Origin: Paenibacillus sp. Soil766
GTDB lineage: Bacteria > Bacillota > Bacilli > Paenibacillales > NBRC-103111
Assembly: GCF_001428105.1 (NCBI RefSeq)
Contig: NZ_LMSJ01000023.1
Span: 312,147-376,146 of the forward strand
DNA length: 64,000 nucleotides
Direction of reading: 5' to 3'
Every line of letters begins with the position of its first letter. Positions within the stretch are counted from its first letter, which is position 1. A program made the position numbers and the translations under genes. This document shows positions 37,383 to 46,100 of this stretch, piece by piece. The notes beneath the pieces were generated by a model. It saw only the letters and a program-made list of their open reading frames with translations, searched no databases and was not told where the DNA came from.

Positions 37383-38414
37383 TTAATACTTGCGATTTGG
37401 AAGCGCATCGATTGCTTTTTGGCCAGAGAACACGTCTTCATTGGATTTAATCCATTTCGGAACCGTTTTGCCTGCTTTCAAATCTTTCGCCGCTTGATAC
37501 AATTGTGGTCCTAGCAATGGGTTACATTCTACAACCGTATTCAATTTGCCAGCTTTAATTGCTTCGAAAGCTTCTTTGATGCCATCGATGGAAACAATTT
37601 TCACATCTGTGCCTGGCTTTTTGCCTGCTTCTTCAATCGCTTGAATCGCACCTAGTGCCATGTCATCGTTATGTGCGTACACGCCTTGAATATCTTTACC
37701 TTCTGGCGATTTCAGAATCGCTTCCATCACTTGTTTACCTGTTGCACGGTTGAAATCACCGCTTTGTGATTTAACGATTTTAATATTTGGATGTTTTTTC
37801 ATTTCATCGTCAAAGCCTTTTTTACGATCATTCGCTGCGCTTGCGCCAACAGTTCCTTCAAGCTCGACGACATTCCCTTTATCACCCATGTGCTCAGCCA
37901 ATGCTTTGGCCGCATTCTGGCCTTCTGTGATGAAATCAGAACCAATGAAGCTTGTGTACAAATCTTCATTTTTCTTATCGATACCACGGTCGACTAGAAT
38001 AACTGGAATTTTGGCGTCTTTCGCTTCTTTTAGAACAGCTTCCCAACCTGTTTCAACAACAGGAGCCATGGCGATGACATCAACCTTTTGAGCGATGAAA
38101 GAACGAATTGCTTTGATTTGGTTCTCTTGCTTCTGTTGAGCATCGGAGAACTTCAATTCAATTGTCGGATCAGCTTTAGCTGTATCTTGAATGGATTGCG
38201 TTTCCGCCCCGCGCCAGCCGCTTTCCGCACCAATTTGCGAGAAACCGATGACTAGCTTGCTGTCGCCTGCTTTGGCTGGCGCTTCCGTTGCCTTTGCCGT
38301 GTCAGGCGCTTTCGTTGCCGAAGTTGTTTCTGTTTTGGTCCCGCATCCGGATACCAATGTTGCTAAAACCGTTGCTGCCACTAGGGCCCCCATGAATCTC
38401 TTTTTTTGCACCAT
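37383..38414 (-). CDS. ytfQ: Furanose-type sugar-binding lipoprotein, YtfQ family
   Basis: 343 residues. Lipobox cysteine at residue 24 (TLVSGC), a linker rich in Ala, Lys and Thr, then a family 4 binding domain. It matches E. coli YtfQ (galactofuranose) in many stretches, such as GFSQIGAESGWRGAET, QQKQENQIKAIRSFIAQ and ELEGTVGASAANDRKKGF. YtfQ-like proteins also bind L-arabinose or arabino-oligosaccharides in other bacteria, and the GH43, GH127 and GH5 neighbours make arabinofuranose the better guess. GAGGAGG precedes the ATG by 8 bases. First gene of the operon behind the regulon box. Confidence 0.92.
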   Translation of the reverse strand: MVQKKRFMGALVAATVLATLVSGCGTKTETTSATKAPDTAKATEAPAKAGDSKLVIGFSQIGAESGWRGAETQSIQDTAKADPTIELKFSDAQQKQENQIKAIRSFIAQKVDVIAMAPVVETGWEAVLKEAKDAKIPVILVDRGIDKKNEDLYTSFIGSDFITEGQNAAKALAEHMGDKGNVVELEGTVGASAANDRKKGFDDEMKKHPNIKIVKSQSGDFNRATGKQVMEAILKSPEGKDIQGVYAHNDDMALGAIQAIEEAGKKPGTDVKIVSIDGIKEAFEAIKAGKLNTVVECNPLLGPQLYQAAKDLKAGKTVPKWIKSNEDVFSGQKAIDALPNRKY

Positions 38415-38450
38415 TTGTGTTTCCTCCTCTAATTAAATGCTTACAATGTC

Positions 38451-38484
38451 ATTGTAGCTTTCTGCGGTGTAAGCGTCTTTACAC
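38451..38484 (-). promoter_or_regulatory. ytfQ promoter with the shared GTGTAAAGACG box inside a palindrome
   Basis: On the minus strand GTGTAAAGACG (38474-38484) is followed after 17 bp by TACAAT (38451-38456). The box is half of an 18-bp inverted repeat, GTGTAA-6 bp-TTACAC (38467-38484), whose plus-strand reading also partly resembles a CcpA cre site. The -10 lies in another perfect palindrome, TACAATG-T-CATTGTA (38442-38456). This suggests both activation and repression. Confidence 0.6.
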
Positions 38485-38486
38485 GC

Positions 38487-38508
38487 AAAAGTGATTTTTT
38501 GCACTTTT
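38487..38508. repeat. Inverted repeat upstream of the ytfQ box
   Basis: AAAAGTG and CACTTTT separated by 8 bp, directly upstream of the GTGTAAAGACG box. It could be a second regulator site. Confidence 0.35.
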
Positions 38509-38547
38509 CCGTCATACCCACTGAAAACTGCATTCACTCCTATGAGC

Positions 38548-38596
38548 AAAAAAAGAAGGGCCCTCGTAGCCAATATGGCCTTCGGGTCCTCCTTCT
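38548..38596 (-). terminator. Terminator of the GH43 gene
   Basis: On the minus strand an AGAAGG...CCTTCT hairpin with inner GGCC/GGCT pairing is followed by seven T. It lies 30 bp after the GH43 stop and separates that gene from ytfQ. Confidence 0.82.
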
Positions 38597-38625
38597 CTAT
38601 GTAACCGCGCAAAATCTATTCCATG

Positions 38626-41430
38626 TTATTGAATAATAGCTCTTGCTAATGCCGCCAAATCGACAATATCAATGACACCATCATGGTTCAAATCTAACTT
38701 CTGTATCTCAGCCCAATTCGGACTGGATGAGGAGAGGCCATAGCTGAAGGCGAGAATACCAAGATCACCGATACTCACTTTGCCATCTGCGTTAACATCC
38801 GGCGATGTCGGAGTTCCCCCGCCAGTCACTTGCACATCGAACGCAACCGGTGCCAACAACGTTTCCACGCCCTTTGCATTGGCAATTCGCGCTGGAGACA
38901 TGGATATGCTCGTACTGTCTGTCGTTTGTAGTGCTTTCCACTGCAGCGTGAGCAAGTCGCCGTCTGTGGTTACCGTATTCGCTGCGCCAAGACTTGCAAG
39001 GAGAATATGCGCTTGCCCTGGGGCAACCTTTTTAAATCCAAGAACAGTGAGACCTTCCTTCTTCGATACGGCATTGTGAAGATCAAGCTTATCTGCATCA
39101 TAATTAATGAGCAGTTCCTGAGCGTATACCGCATCTTCCGCTCTACTCGACACATGGGTCAAGCCATACGTCATCTCGAATTGTTGGCCAGCATGAACAG
39201 CCGTTGCACCTGACAATGTCCCCGCTACTTCGTTCGTTTCGATGACATTCGGTACATCTGCCTTATACATTGTCAGATAGTCCAAATTCACATTACCAAT
39301 TGAACGGTTATCAATGCGATAACTGATGACGTTTTCACCTGCTTGCAGACGCAAACGCTGCGAATCGGTAAACCATTCATCCCAACTAATGGCTGTTTTA
39401 TCAGGAAAAATAGATTTTGCAAATAAGCCATTCACATAAACATTGATTTTGGCTCTGCCTGGCAATTGTGTTGTCGGGTTATTCGTGGATTCCCCATTGA
39501 TTTGTTCCCCATAGGCATAACGTGTACCAACGATATAATCGCCGGCTTCCTGGGCCTGTACGACGAGGCTCGCTTCAGCCCCAGATGTTGTCGGCAAATG
39601 AATATAACCAGTTCCTTGATAATTGGTATGCGTATGGTCCGAGGTAATATCACCGTAAAGAACTGCATGTTCAGCTTGGTACATATCTCCTTGACCTGGA
39701 TCTCCTGAAGGTAGATCTTGCCATTCATTAGGTGAAACTGGCTGGCCAAAGTTAGGTGTACCATCTGGATTCCAACCAAATTTCTTCATATTCACTTCAC
39801 GCCACCAATTGCGCCCTGTATCTTTGTACACACGTGAATGATAGATCATCCAATCTTCCGTGCCATCAGCAGACTTCACAAATCCTGCTCTAGCAGGGCC
39901 AGACACTTCACTTGTTGCTACGAAAACATCATTCGTGCGAGACCAAGAACTCGGATTCAATATATTCCCATCGGTATTCATAAAATAGGACAACCGATAG
40001 CCATTGGACGCATAGTCACCTTCTGACATGGTGATAAATACTTTACCGTCCTTTTGTAACACACGGGGACCTTCACCGCCTCCCCCTGGTAAGAAGGAGC
40101 GATCTACTGAAATCGTATACGGATTATCCATCGGGGCGATAGCGGGTCCAATCGGTTCACCTGCACCCAATGTTCCCCACACGGCATACAATTGACCTTG
40201 ATGCTCAAAGACCGTAAAGTCATTCGCTTGCTTATTAATGCCATTCTCACCGGCATAAATAGCCCCTTTATCTACGAATGGGCCTTGAGGATCTGAAGTA
40301 GTAGATTCCAGTACTGTTGCCATATGCTGATACCCGTAATCCTGCCGATCTGCACAGTAATAGATGTACCATTTGCCATTAAAGAAGAATATTTCGGGTG
40401 CAAAGATACGTGTTTGTGTCCCTAGTGAATCAAATACCAGCACCTTTTCACCTTGATCGGTTAGCGTGCGCGACTTAGATACATACACTTTATTATTGGA
40501 ATCCAAATTGCTCGAGGATACGAAATAATAATAACCGTCATGATACGTGACGAAAGGGTCTTGCCCTTGATAAAGCGGATTATTAAACTTGCTAAATACC
40601 GTTGAACTAGAAACACCCATTTCTTTCATAAAATCGGATCTGGCAACGGATACGTTTTGGATCGCTTGCGAGAGCAGTGCCACTTTTTCATCATCCGTCA
40701 TCGTTTGGGCATCAATGGTGTTTAGCGTTGTCTCGGCAGTAACCTTCGTTGTTTGAAGGTCGTTTAAGGCACCTGGGGTTACTTCACCTGCAAAGTTGTC
40801 GGTTAAATAATCAATCTTTTGAATCTCTGCCGTCAAATCCTCTTTCTTCGAGGGAAGGATATGATCAGAAGGCAGATACAGCGCTGATTCGGGCACGACT
40901 TCTCGCTGTTGGCTAGCACTTTCCCACTCCATGCGCAGCCAGGAACCGCCCCAGCCTTGCAGATATTCAACTTTAATATCATAATGCTTGCCTGCTTCTA
41001 GCGAAATGGCAACACTATCTTGCGGGTTATCCCAGGTTTGTTGCCAGAAGTCAATAATCTTCTCACCGTTAATCCATAATCGGAAACCATCATCACCAAC
41101 CATATGGAACGTGTAGTCCTCTGTGTATTTAGGGACAATAGTTCCTGTAAACCGCGCAGTATTGTAATCGGGAGTCCCCGACAATTGGTTGAAAATACTT
41201 GTAAACGAATCCCCATTTAGATTAGCAACAGCTCTTTCTCCTCGAAAATTATCAAAGTTAAACACCGTAATATCTTGACGATCATTCGGATTTTTTTCAC
41301 ATTTATAGAAATCTCCCATCAATCCATGACCATCCGAACTTGGATCTGCTGCGCGAACATTCAATGAAAAGTTTACCGTGCCTGTGACAAGGATGCAGGC
41401 CATGAGTATGCCGATGACTGCTTTTTTCAT
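38626..41430 (-). CDS. Secreted GH43 arabinan-type glycosidase with PA14, CBM, cohesin-like and dockerin modules
   Basis: 934 residues. A signal peptide (about 1-27) precedes a PA14 module (35-190), a helical FIVAR-like spacer (200-270) and a five-bladed GH43 domain (about 285-600). GH43 marks are DPFVTYHDGYYYF near 290 (catalytic base Asp), APEIFFFNGKWYIYY, and GGEGPRV near 453 (acid Glu). A CBM6/35-like module (615-745), a cohesin-like module (about 755-870, VYAQELLINYDADKLDL) and a dockerin (878-934; DVNADGKVSIGD and DLNHDGVIDIVD) complete it. GH43 members cut alpha-L-arabinofuranosyl or beta-xylosyl bonds; the context favours arabinan. AGGAGGAG precedes the ATG. Confidence 0.92.
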   Translation of the reverse strand: MKKAVIGILMACILVTGTVNFSLNVRAADPSSDGHGLMGDFYKCEKNPNDRQDITVFNFDNFRGERAVANLNGDSFTSIFNQLSGTPDYNTARFTGTIVPKYTEDYTFHMVGDDGFRLWINGEKIIDFWQQTWDNPQDSVAISLEAGKHYDIKVEYLQGWGGSWLRMEWESASQQREVVPESALYLPSDHILPSKKEDLTAEIQKIDYLTDNFAGEVTPGALNDLQTTKVTAETTLNTIDAQTMTDDEKVALLSQAIQNVSVARSDFMKEMGVSSSTVFSKFNNPLYQGQDPFVTYHDGYYYFVSSSNLDSNNKVYVSKSRTLTDQGEKVLVFDSLGTQTRIFAPEIFFFNGKWYIYYCADRQDYGYQHMATVLESTTSDPQGPFVDKGAIYAGENGINKQANDFTVFEHQGQLYAVWGTLGAGEPIGPAIAPMDNPYTISVDRSFLPGGGGEGPRVLQKDGKVFITMSEGDYASNGYRLSYFMNTDGNILNPSSWSRTNDVFVATSEVSGPARAGFVKSADGTEDWMIYHSRVYKDTGRNWWREVNMKKFGWNPDGTPNFGQPVSPNEWQDLPSGDPGQGDMYQAEHAVLYGDITSDHTHTNYQGTGYIHLPTTSGAEASLVVQAQEAGDYIVGTRYAYGEQINGESTNNPTTQLPGRAKINVYVNGLFAKSIFPDKTAISWDEWFTDSQRLRLQAGENVISYRIDNRSIGNVNLDYLTMYKADVPNVIETNEVAGTLSGATAVHAGQQFEMTYGLTHVSSRAEDAVYAQELLINYDADKLDLHNAVSKKEGLTVLGFKKVAPGQAHILLASLGAANTVTTDGDLLTLQWKALQTTDSTSISMSPARIANAKGVETLLAPVAFDVQVTGGGTPTSPDVNADGKVSIGDLGILAFSYGLSSSSPNWAEIQKLDLNHDGVIDIVDLAALARAIIQ

Positions 41431-41646
41431 TTGTTGCTCCTCCTACGTTCTTGAATTCATTTCTATCACTACATTACACACTAGTAAAACAACCGATTGG
41501 ATTCCTACACTTGCCCGTATAATCCTCCTTCTCCCATACTTAACGCATGCCTTAAACTTAGCATATTTATCCAAATTTAGATTTGTAATATCCCGCACTT
41601 TTGTTCAATTTTCTTCCTTTTACTTATTGAGGGGAACAGGTGTGAT

Positions 41647-41731
41647 GTGCAGGCGAGGGGCTGTGCGGGCGAGGGGAGCTGTGCAGCGGGGGGGAACTGT
41701 GCGAAAGAGGGGCTGTGCGGGCGGTGGTGCT
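41647..41731. repeat. G-rich degenerate minisatellite, five units of 16-18 bp
   Basis: Five successive units each begin GTGC and mostly end GGGGCT or similar (starts at 41647, 41663, 41681, 41699, 41715). The strong G bias on the plus strand contrasts with AT-rich flanks and includes several runs of four or more G. Confidence 0.75.
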
Positions 41732-41872
41732 GAACATTCCTCTACCGCCACAAACAAATCAGATGTATTTTATGTTGTTATTTCTGCTGATTTTCTCCCT
41801 TCTGGAGCAATAGATGGATTTTCTACAGTTAATTTCCTCTAAAATGCACCAATCAGCCAATCTATCTCAAAT

Positions 41873-41893
41873 TAGATGGATTCTTTCCATCTA
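41873..41893. repeat. Short perfect inverted repeat
   Basis: TAGATGGA-TTCTT-TCCATCTA. A related TAGATGGATTTTCT lies near 41811. It may be part of a dispersed intergenic repeat family; only these two related copies were noticed in this window. Confidence 0.45.
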
Positions 41894-41989
41894 TTCACTA
41901 AATCTCAAGTAATACGGTGAAATTAGCTGTACATTTTACATTTAATCGAAAATTTCACTACTCAACTGGCCCATCTTCACTCCCCCGAC

Positions 41990-42021
41990 AAAAAAGCCTC
42001 CAGGTTGCGTACCCTGAAGGC
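41990..42021 (-). terminator. Terminator of the GH5/43-anchor operon
   Basis: On the minus strand a 9-bp stem GCCTTCAGG/CCTGGAGGC (one G-U) is followed by six T. It lies 11 bp after the anchor stop. Confidence 0.85.
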
Positions 42022-42031
42022 CTTCTCTACA

Positions 42032-43084
42032 TTATTTCTTTGGTAATATGTCTGGTGTCTTCACAATGTTATAAATCAGCATCGCTGCTTGCGCACGATT
42101 CGTTGAATCTTTCGGGTGAATCCCATCCCCGTAACCGTGAACAAGCCCCAATTTGACCAGGGTGGATACACTGTTTAACGCATAATCTGAGATATCCAAG
42201 ACATCGTTGAATGCTTGCAAGGCCGCCGCGTCTTGTTGGCTCGCAAGTTTCGTTATTTTAGCCAAAGCCCGCTCGGTAAGTACCATCATGTCTTCTCTGG
42301 TTACAGAAGCTTGTGGATGGAAGCGATTGCTCTCATCCCCTTCGACGATTCCCAATTCTCTGGCCGCGTTGATAGCCTCCTCATAGTATTTCCCCTGTTC
42401 AACATCTGCAAAATGTGCTCCCGCAGCTCCCTTCAGATTTAACGCTCTCATCAAAAGAACTACATAGTCAGCGCGCGAAACAGGAAGTTCTGGGCTAAAA
42501 ATACGATCGCCAGTCCCGTTTACAACACCTTTCTCCGCTAAGAAGGCTATCGCTTCTTCCGCCCAGTTGAAGTCACCTAAATCATCAAACGGCAGCGAGC
42601 TGTCGATACGGAATTCTGCCTTAACATCTGGCTGCTGATTGGTACTAGCAAGGTGGGAATCGACCGATTTCACTTTACTTAGCGACATTTCAGCTTTCCC
42701 TTGACCAATTGCCTCGAACACCAAGGTATACAAAGTTTGATCGCCGCTGTCCCCATCCACTTTCCCTACCCGCGTGTGTGCAAGTTGGATGTGGTTATCC
42801 TTCACGACATAAGGAACGGAGAATCCTGGGATTTGCGTCGTAGCGGTCTTCAACGTTAGAAGTGATGGATCGAAGTCAACATTCAATTCATACGCATAAA
42901 GATCGTTTAACTCATGTCCCTTGATGACCACTTCTACCTTCTCCCCTTGCGATGGACTTGGGTTTGAAATTGTAAGTGTGTAAGAAGGCGTTGCCGTTTC
43001 GGTTTCCGCAAACGCACTAGGAATAACAGCACTTGTCGTGGTAATCAACATTAGACAACCTACAAACCATTTATGAAATTTCAT
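42032..43084 (-). CDS. Cohesin-like and SLH cell-surface anchor protein (scaffoldin-like)
   Basis: 350 residues. A signal peptide ends near AFA-ET. A single cohesin-like domain (about 34-165) has LYAYELNVDFDPSLLTL, corresponding to VYAxxLxVxYDPxxL in the enzymes, and ends in VKAEFRID. Three SLH repeats (about 170-345; SRADY, TREDM, NRAQA) would bind the pyruvylated wall polymer. This is the layout of single-cohesin cellulosome anchors such as OlpA of Clostridium thermocellum. It begins 30 bp after the stop of the GH5-GH43-dockerin gene and must share its transcript. It probably tethers dockerin enzymes of this locus to the wall; which dockerins fit is unknown. Confidence 0.87.
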   Translation of the reverse strand: MKFHKWFVGCLMLITTTSAVIPSAFAETETATPSYTLTISNPSPSQGEKVEVVIKGHELNDLYAYELNVDFDPSLLTLKTATTQIPGFSVPYVVKDNHIQLAHTRVGKVDGDSGDQTLYTLVFEAIGQGKAEMSLSKVKSVDSHLASTNQQPDVKAEFRIDSSLPFDDLGDFNWAEEAIAFLAEKGVVNGTGDRIFSPELPVSRADYVVLLMRALNLKGAAGAHFADVEQGKYYEEAINAARELGIVEGDESNRFHPQASVTREDMMVLTERALAKITKLASQQDAAALQAFNDVLDISDYALNSVSTLVKLGLVHGYGDGIHPKDSTNRAQAAMLIYNIVKTPDILPKK

Positions 43085-43114
43085 GTCGATACGCTTCCTC
43101 CCATACCTTTATCC

Positions 43115-46100
43115 TTATTGCATGATTTCACTAGCAACAATGGAAATATCTTCGATATCTACTTGGTTATCCTTATTAATATCTGCTTTCACTGCATCTG
43201 CATCCCAATCTGCATCGCCTTGCTGCTTGCCATAAGAAGCCGCTACCATAGCTAAATCGCCGATTGTAACACCAACACTTCCATTGATGTCCGTATGATA
43301 GACAGGTGGACCCTCAGGCTGTAAATGTTTAAGAATAAGTCTGTCGATCTCGGCATAATTCGTCTTTTTCGTTAACTTGATCGTATTCAAACCTTGATTC
43401 AAGGTGATCGTGATGGCAGATGGATTATAACGTCCCCATCCGTATTGCTTGTAATCAATAACTTGATTGGCTCCATCATTAACGGAAACATCTTGCTGAG
43501 CAATAACTGTGCCTCCGGTTCCATTGGCAGCCATGACTGTCATTTGATAAGTGCCCGCTTTCTCAACGTTTACATTAAACAAAATATAGTCGCTTCCAGC
43601 TGTGTCTACATGACCAGCCACTTTGCCGCCCGAAGCTTCGTCGGAATTGTTAATTCTCACCGTACCTCCAAGAATAGCCTCTTCTGCTTCATAGCTGTAC
43701 ATGGAGATCGACGGTGTACCTGATGGCTCCTGAAGCAACGCCCCATAAGCGGCTGGAGTGCCAAAGTTTGGCGTGCCATCCGGATTCCAAGCGAACTTCT
43801 GTGCGCGAACAGAACGATTTCCCCAGCTTCCGCCCGATTTAAGATCGGCGTGATACACAATCCAATCCTCCAAACCATCCGGCGACTTCGTGAATGAGTT
43901 ATGTCCTGGACCGAATGCTCCCGCAGATTTGCTGAACACGGAACCTGTTTTCGTCCATGAAGCTGGATTTAGAACATCCCCATCGGTATTCGTGAGCATC
44001 CCTAAATTGTAATTATCTGTCCAACTTCCGCTTGCTGAATATACGATAAAGATCTTATCGTCCTTCATCAGAATTTCCGGTCCCTCATTAATCGTCGGCG
44101 TACCATCAAGCTCCCAAGCTTGATCAGGTGAAGATAACAGCACGCGAGGTCCACTGATCGTCCATGGATTACTCATCGGCGCGATGTAAATCTTTTGACT
44201 CACATTCGTATCGGCTTCCCAACCAGACCATACGAAGTACATGGCGTTGTCGTTTTTCACTAAAACAGTGCCATCAATCGCCCATTTGTCTGAGGCATCA
44301 GCAATCTTTCCTTTTAACGTATAGCTGCCTTGAGCGTCAGCCGTATCGCTTTCAAGCACATACATGCGGTGATTGTTGTTATTGCCATCATCCGCTGCAA
44401 AATAAATGTACCATTTCCCATTGATGTTCTGAATTTCAGGAGCCCATAATCCTTTGGAATACATTTGACCGCTAGGCGGCGTATAGACCGTAACACGAGG
44501 CTCGATTCCGATGTCCTGAAGACGTTTCGCTTTCACAACCTGAATCGCAGCATCATTTTCTGACTTCACATAATAATAGTAGCCATCTTTGAAAACTACG
44601 CTCGGATCAGCTGAACCACCCCCGCTTGAAACAGGTACGATTGGGTTCTTGAACATACCGCTATCCGTCACCGTAATGACAGCAGAAGCTGTTTTCCCAC
44701 CAGCCGCTGTGACCGTAACCGTCGCTGTTCCTTTATTAATTCCTTTCACGTTACCGCTCGTATCCACTTGCACAGTACCTGTGTGGCTGGAACTCCACGT
44801 AAGTAACTGGTTGGAAGCATCAGCAGGTGAAATTGTTGCCGTGAGCTTTTTCGTTTCATCCACTTTTACAGTCAGTGCTGATGTATCTAATGAAACAGCA
44901 TCTACACTTTTCCCTGCATAAATAGGGGTGACTGCTTGTTTGGTTAGCAAGGTATGTGACCATTTGACATGTAAGCTGGCATCTCCAGTTGCGTGAACAT
45001 ATTCCACTTTCACCGGGTACTTCTCTCCAGCTGTTAGGGCGATTGTACCGGTTGTTTCCTCTCTTGTGCTGCTTGTTTTATTCACGACCAATGTCTCGCC
45101 AATCCACACTTTAGCGACATTATCGCTATCCACATAAATCGTATGTGTCCCTGAATTCGTCGGCTGCACCGTTCCCATCCAGCGTGTGGAGAAATGATCC
45201 TCACCGATGCCTGCGGTCGGGTCTGGGGAACCAGTTCCCTTCTCATTCCCAAGATCCCAATCAATTTTCGGTGTGAACGATGATTTAGCTAAAGTTGTAA
45301 AGTTTTCGTCCTTGAAGTAGCTTACGTTGAAAACAGGCAGCGTATTGAATGCTGTTCCTGTTAATGCCTTAATGTCGTTCACATCCCATGGGTGACCGTC
45401 CGGATAAGCGATCCCATGGAAAGGCATCGTCGGCTCAGAAGTCAATGGATTCGTATCCGATCCCCAAGGGAAACGTGTGTTATCCCGGCCGATACCGAAT
45501 TCCCACATGACGAAACCGATATCTTTCTGACCATAATGTTCCACAATGCCTGGTACCGTTTGCGTTGATCTATTCATCGCTTCATCTGCAAGAATTCCCT
45601 TGCTGATTCCATATGGTGTCGGGTAATCGGACTCGTATGGATGCCAAGTTATGAAATCTGATGTAGGATCACCGCTAAATTGGCCGCCAGTGGAGGATAC
45701 CGGATGATTCGTATCGATCTCTTTGATCCACATGCGCGCATCGTTCATAATTTGCTTCGTGATTTGATCCATAAGTCCGCTCTCGCCATTGCTCGGCTCA
45801 TTGTAGATGTTCCAGAAAGCAATTCGCGAATCATTTTTATGCGCACTGACAATACCTTGCACATACGCTTTCAATGCTTCTTTATTCGCTGCATAGTTGG
45901 ATTTAACTGCATCGCCAGGGCCCTCTACCCACCGGCTGTTATGCGCACCGTAAAGTGGAGCTAATTGCGGCCCCATAACAGGATTGTCATTCCAACAGTC
46001 ATCGAAAAAGGCAAGTTCCACTTTGATGCCATGTTTATCGGCAAGTTGTAAGAAATCTTCCAAATTGGCTAGCAACCTCGTGCTATCGTCTTCCCACAAC

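Larger units (their letters stand above)
41431..41989. other. Intergenic stretch between GH43 and the anchor gene
   Basis: No gene is supported here. It holds the GH43 upstream region (with an AAATGAATTCA element at 41452-41464), a G-rich minisatellite and a short hairpin. The plus-strand frame that crosses it has Arg/Gly-rich content coming only from the minisatellite. Confidence 0.6.

Noticed and set aside
41378-41842. A 154-codon plus-strand frame with an Arg/Gly-rich middle
   Set aside because: It overlaps the GH43 start on the other strand, and its odd composition comes from the G-rich minisatellite. No start signal was seen.
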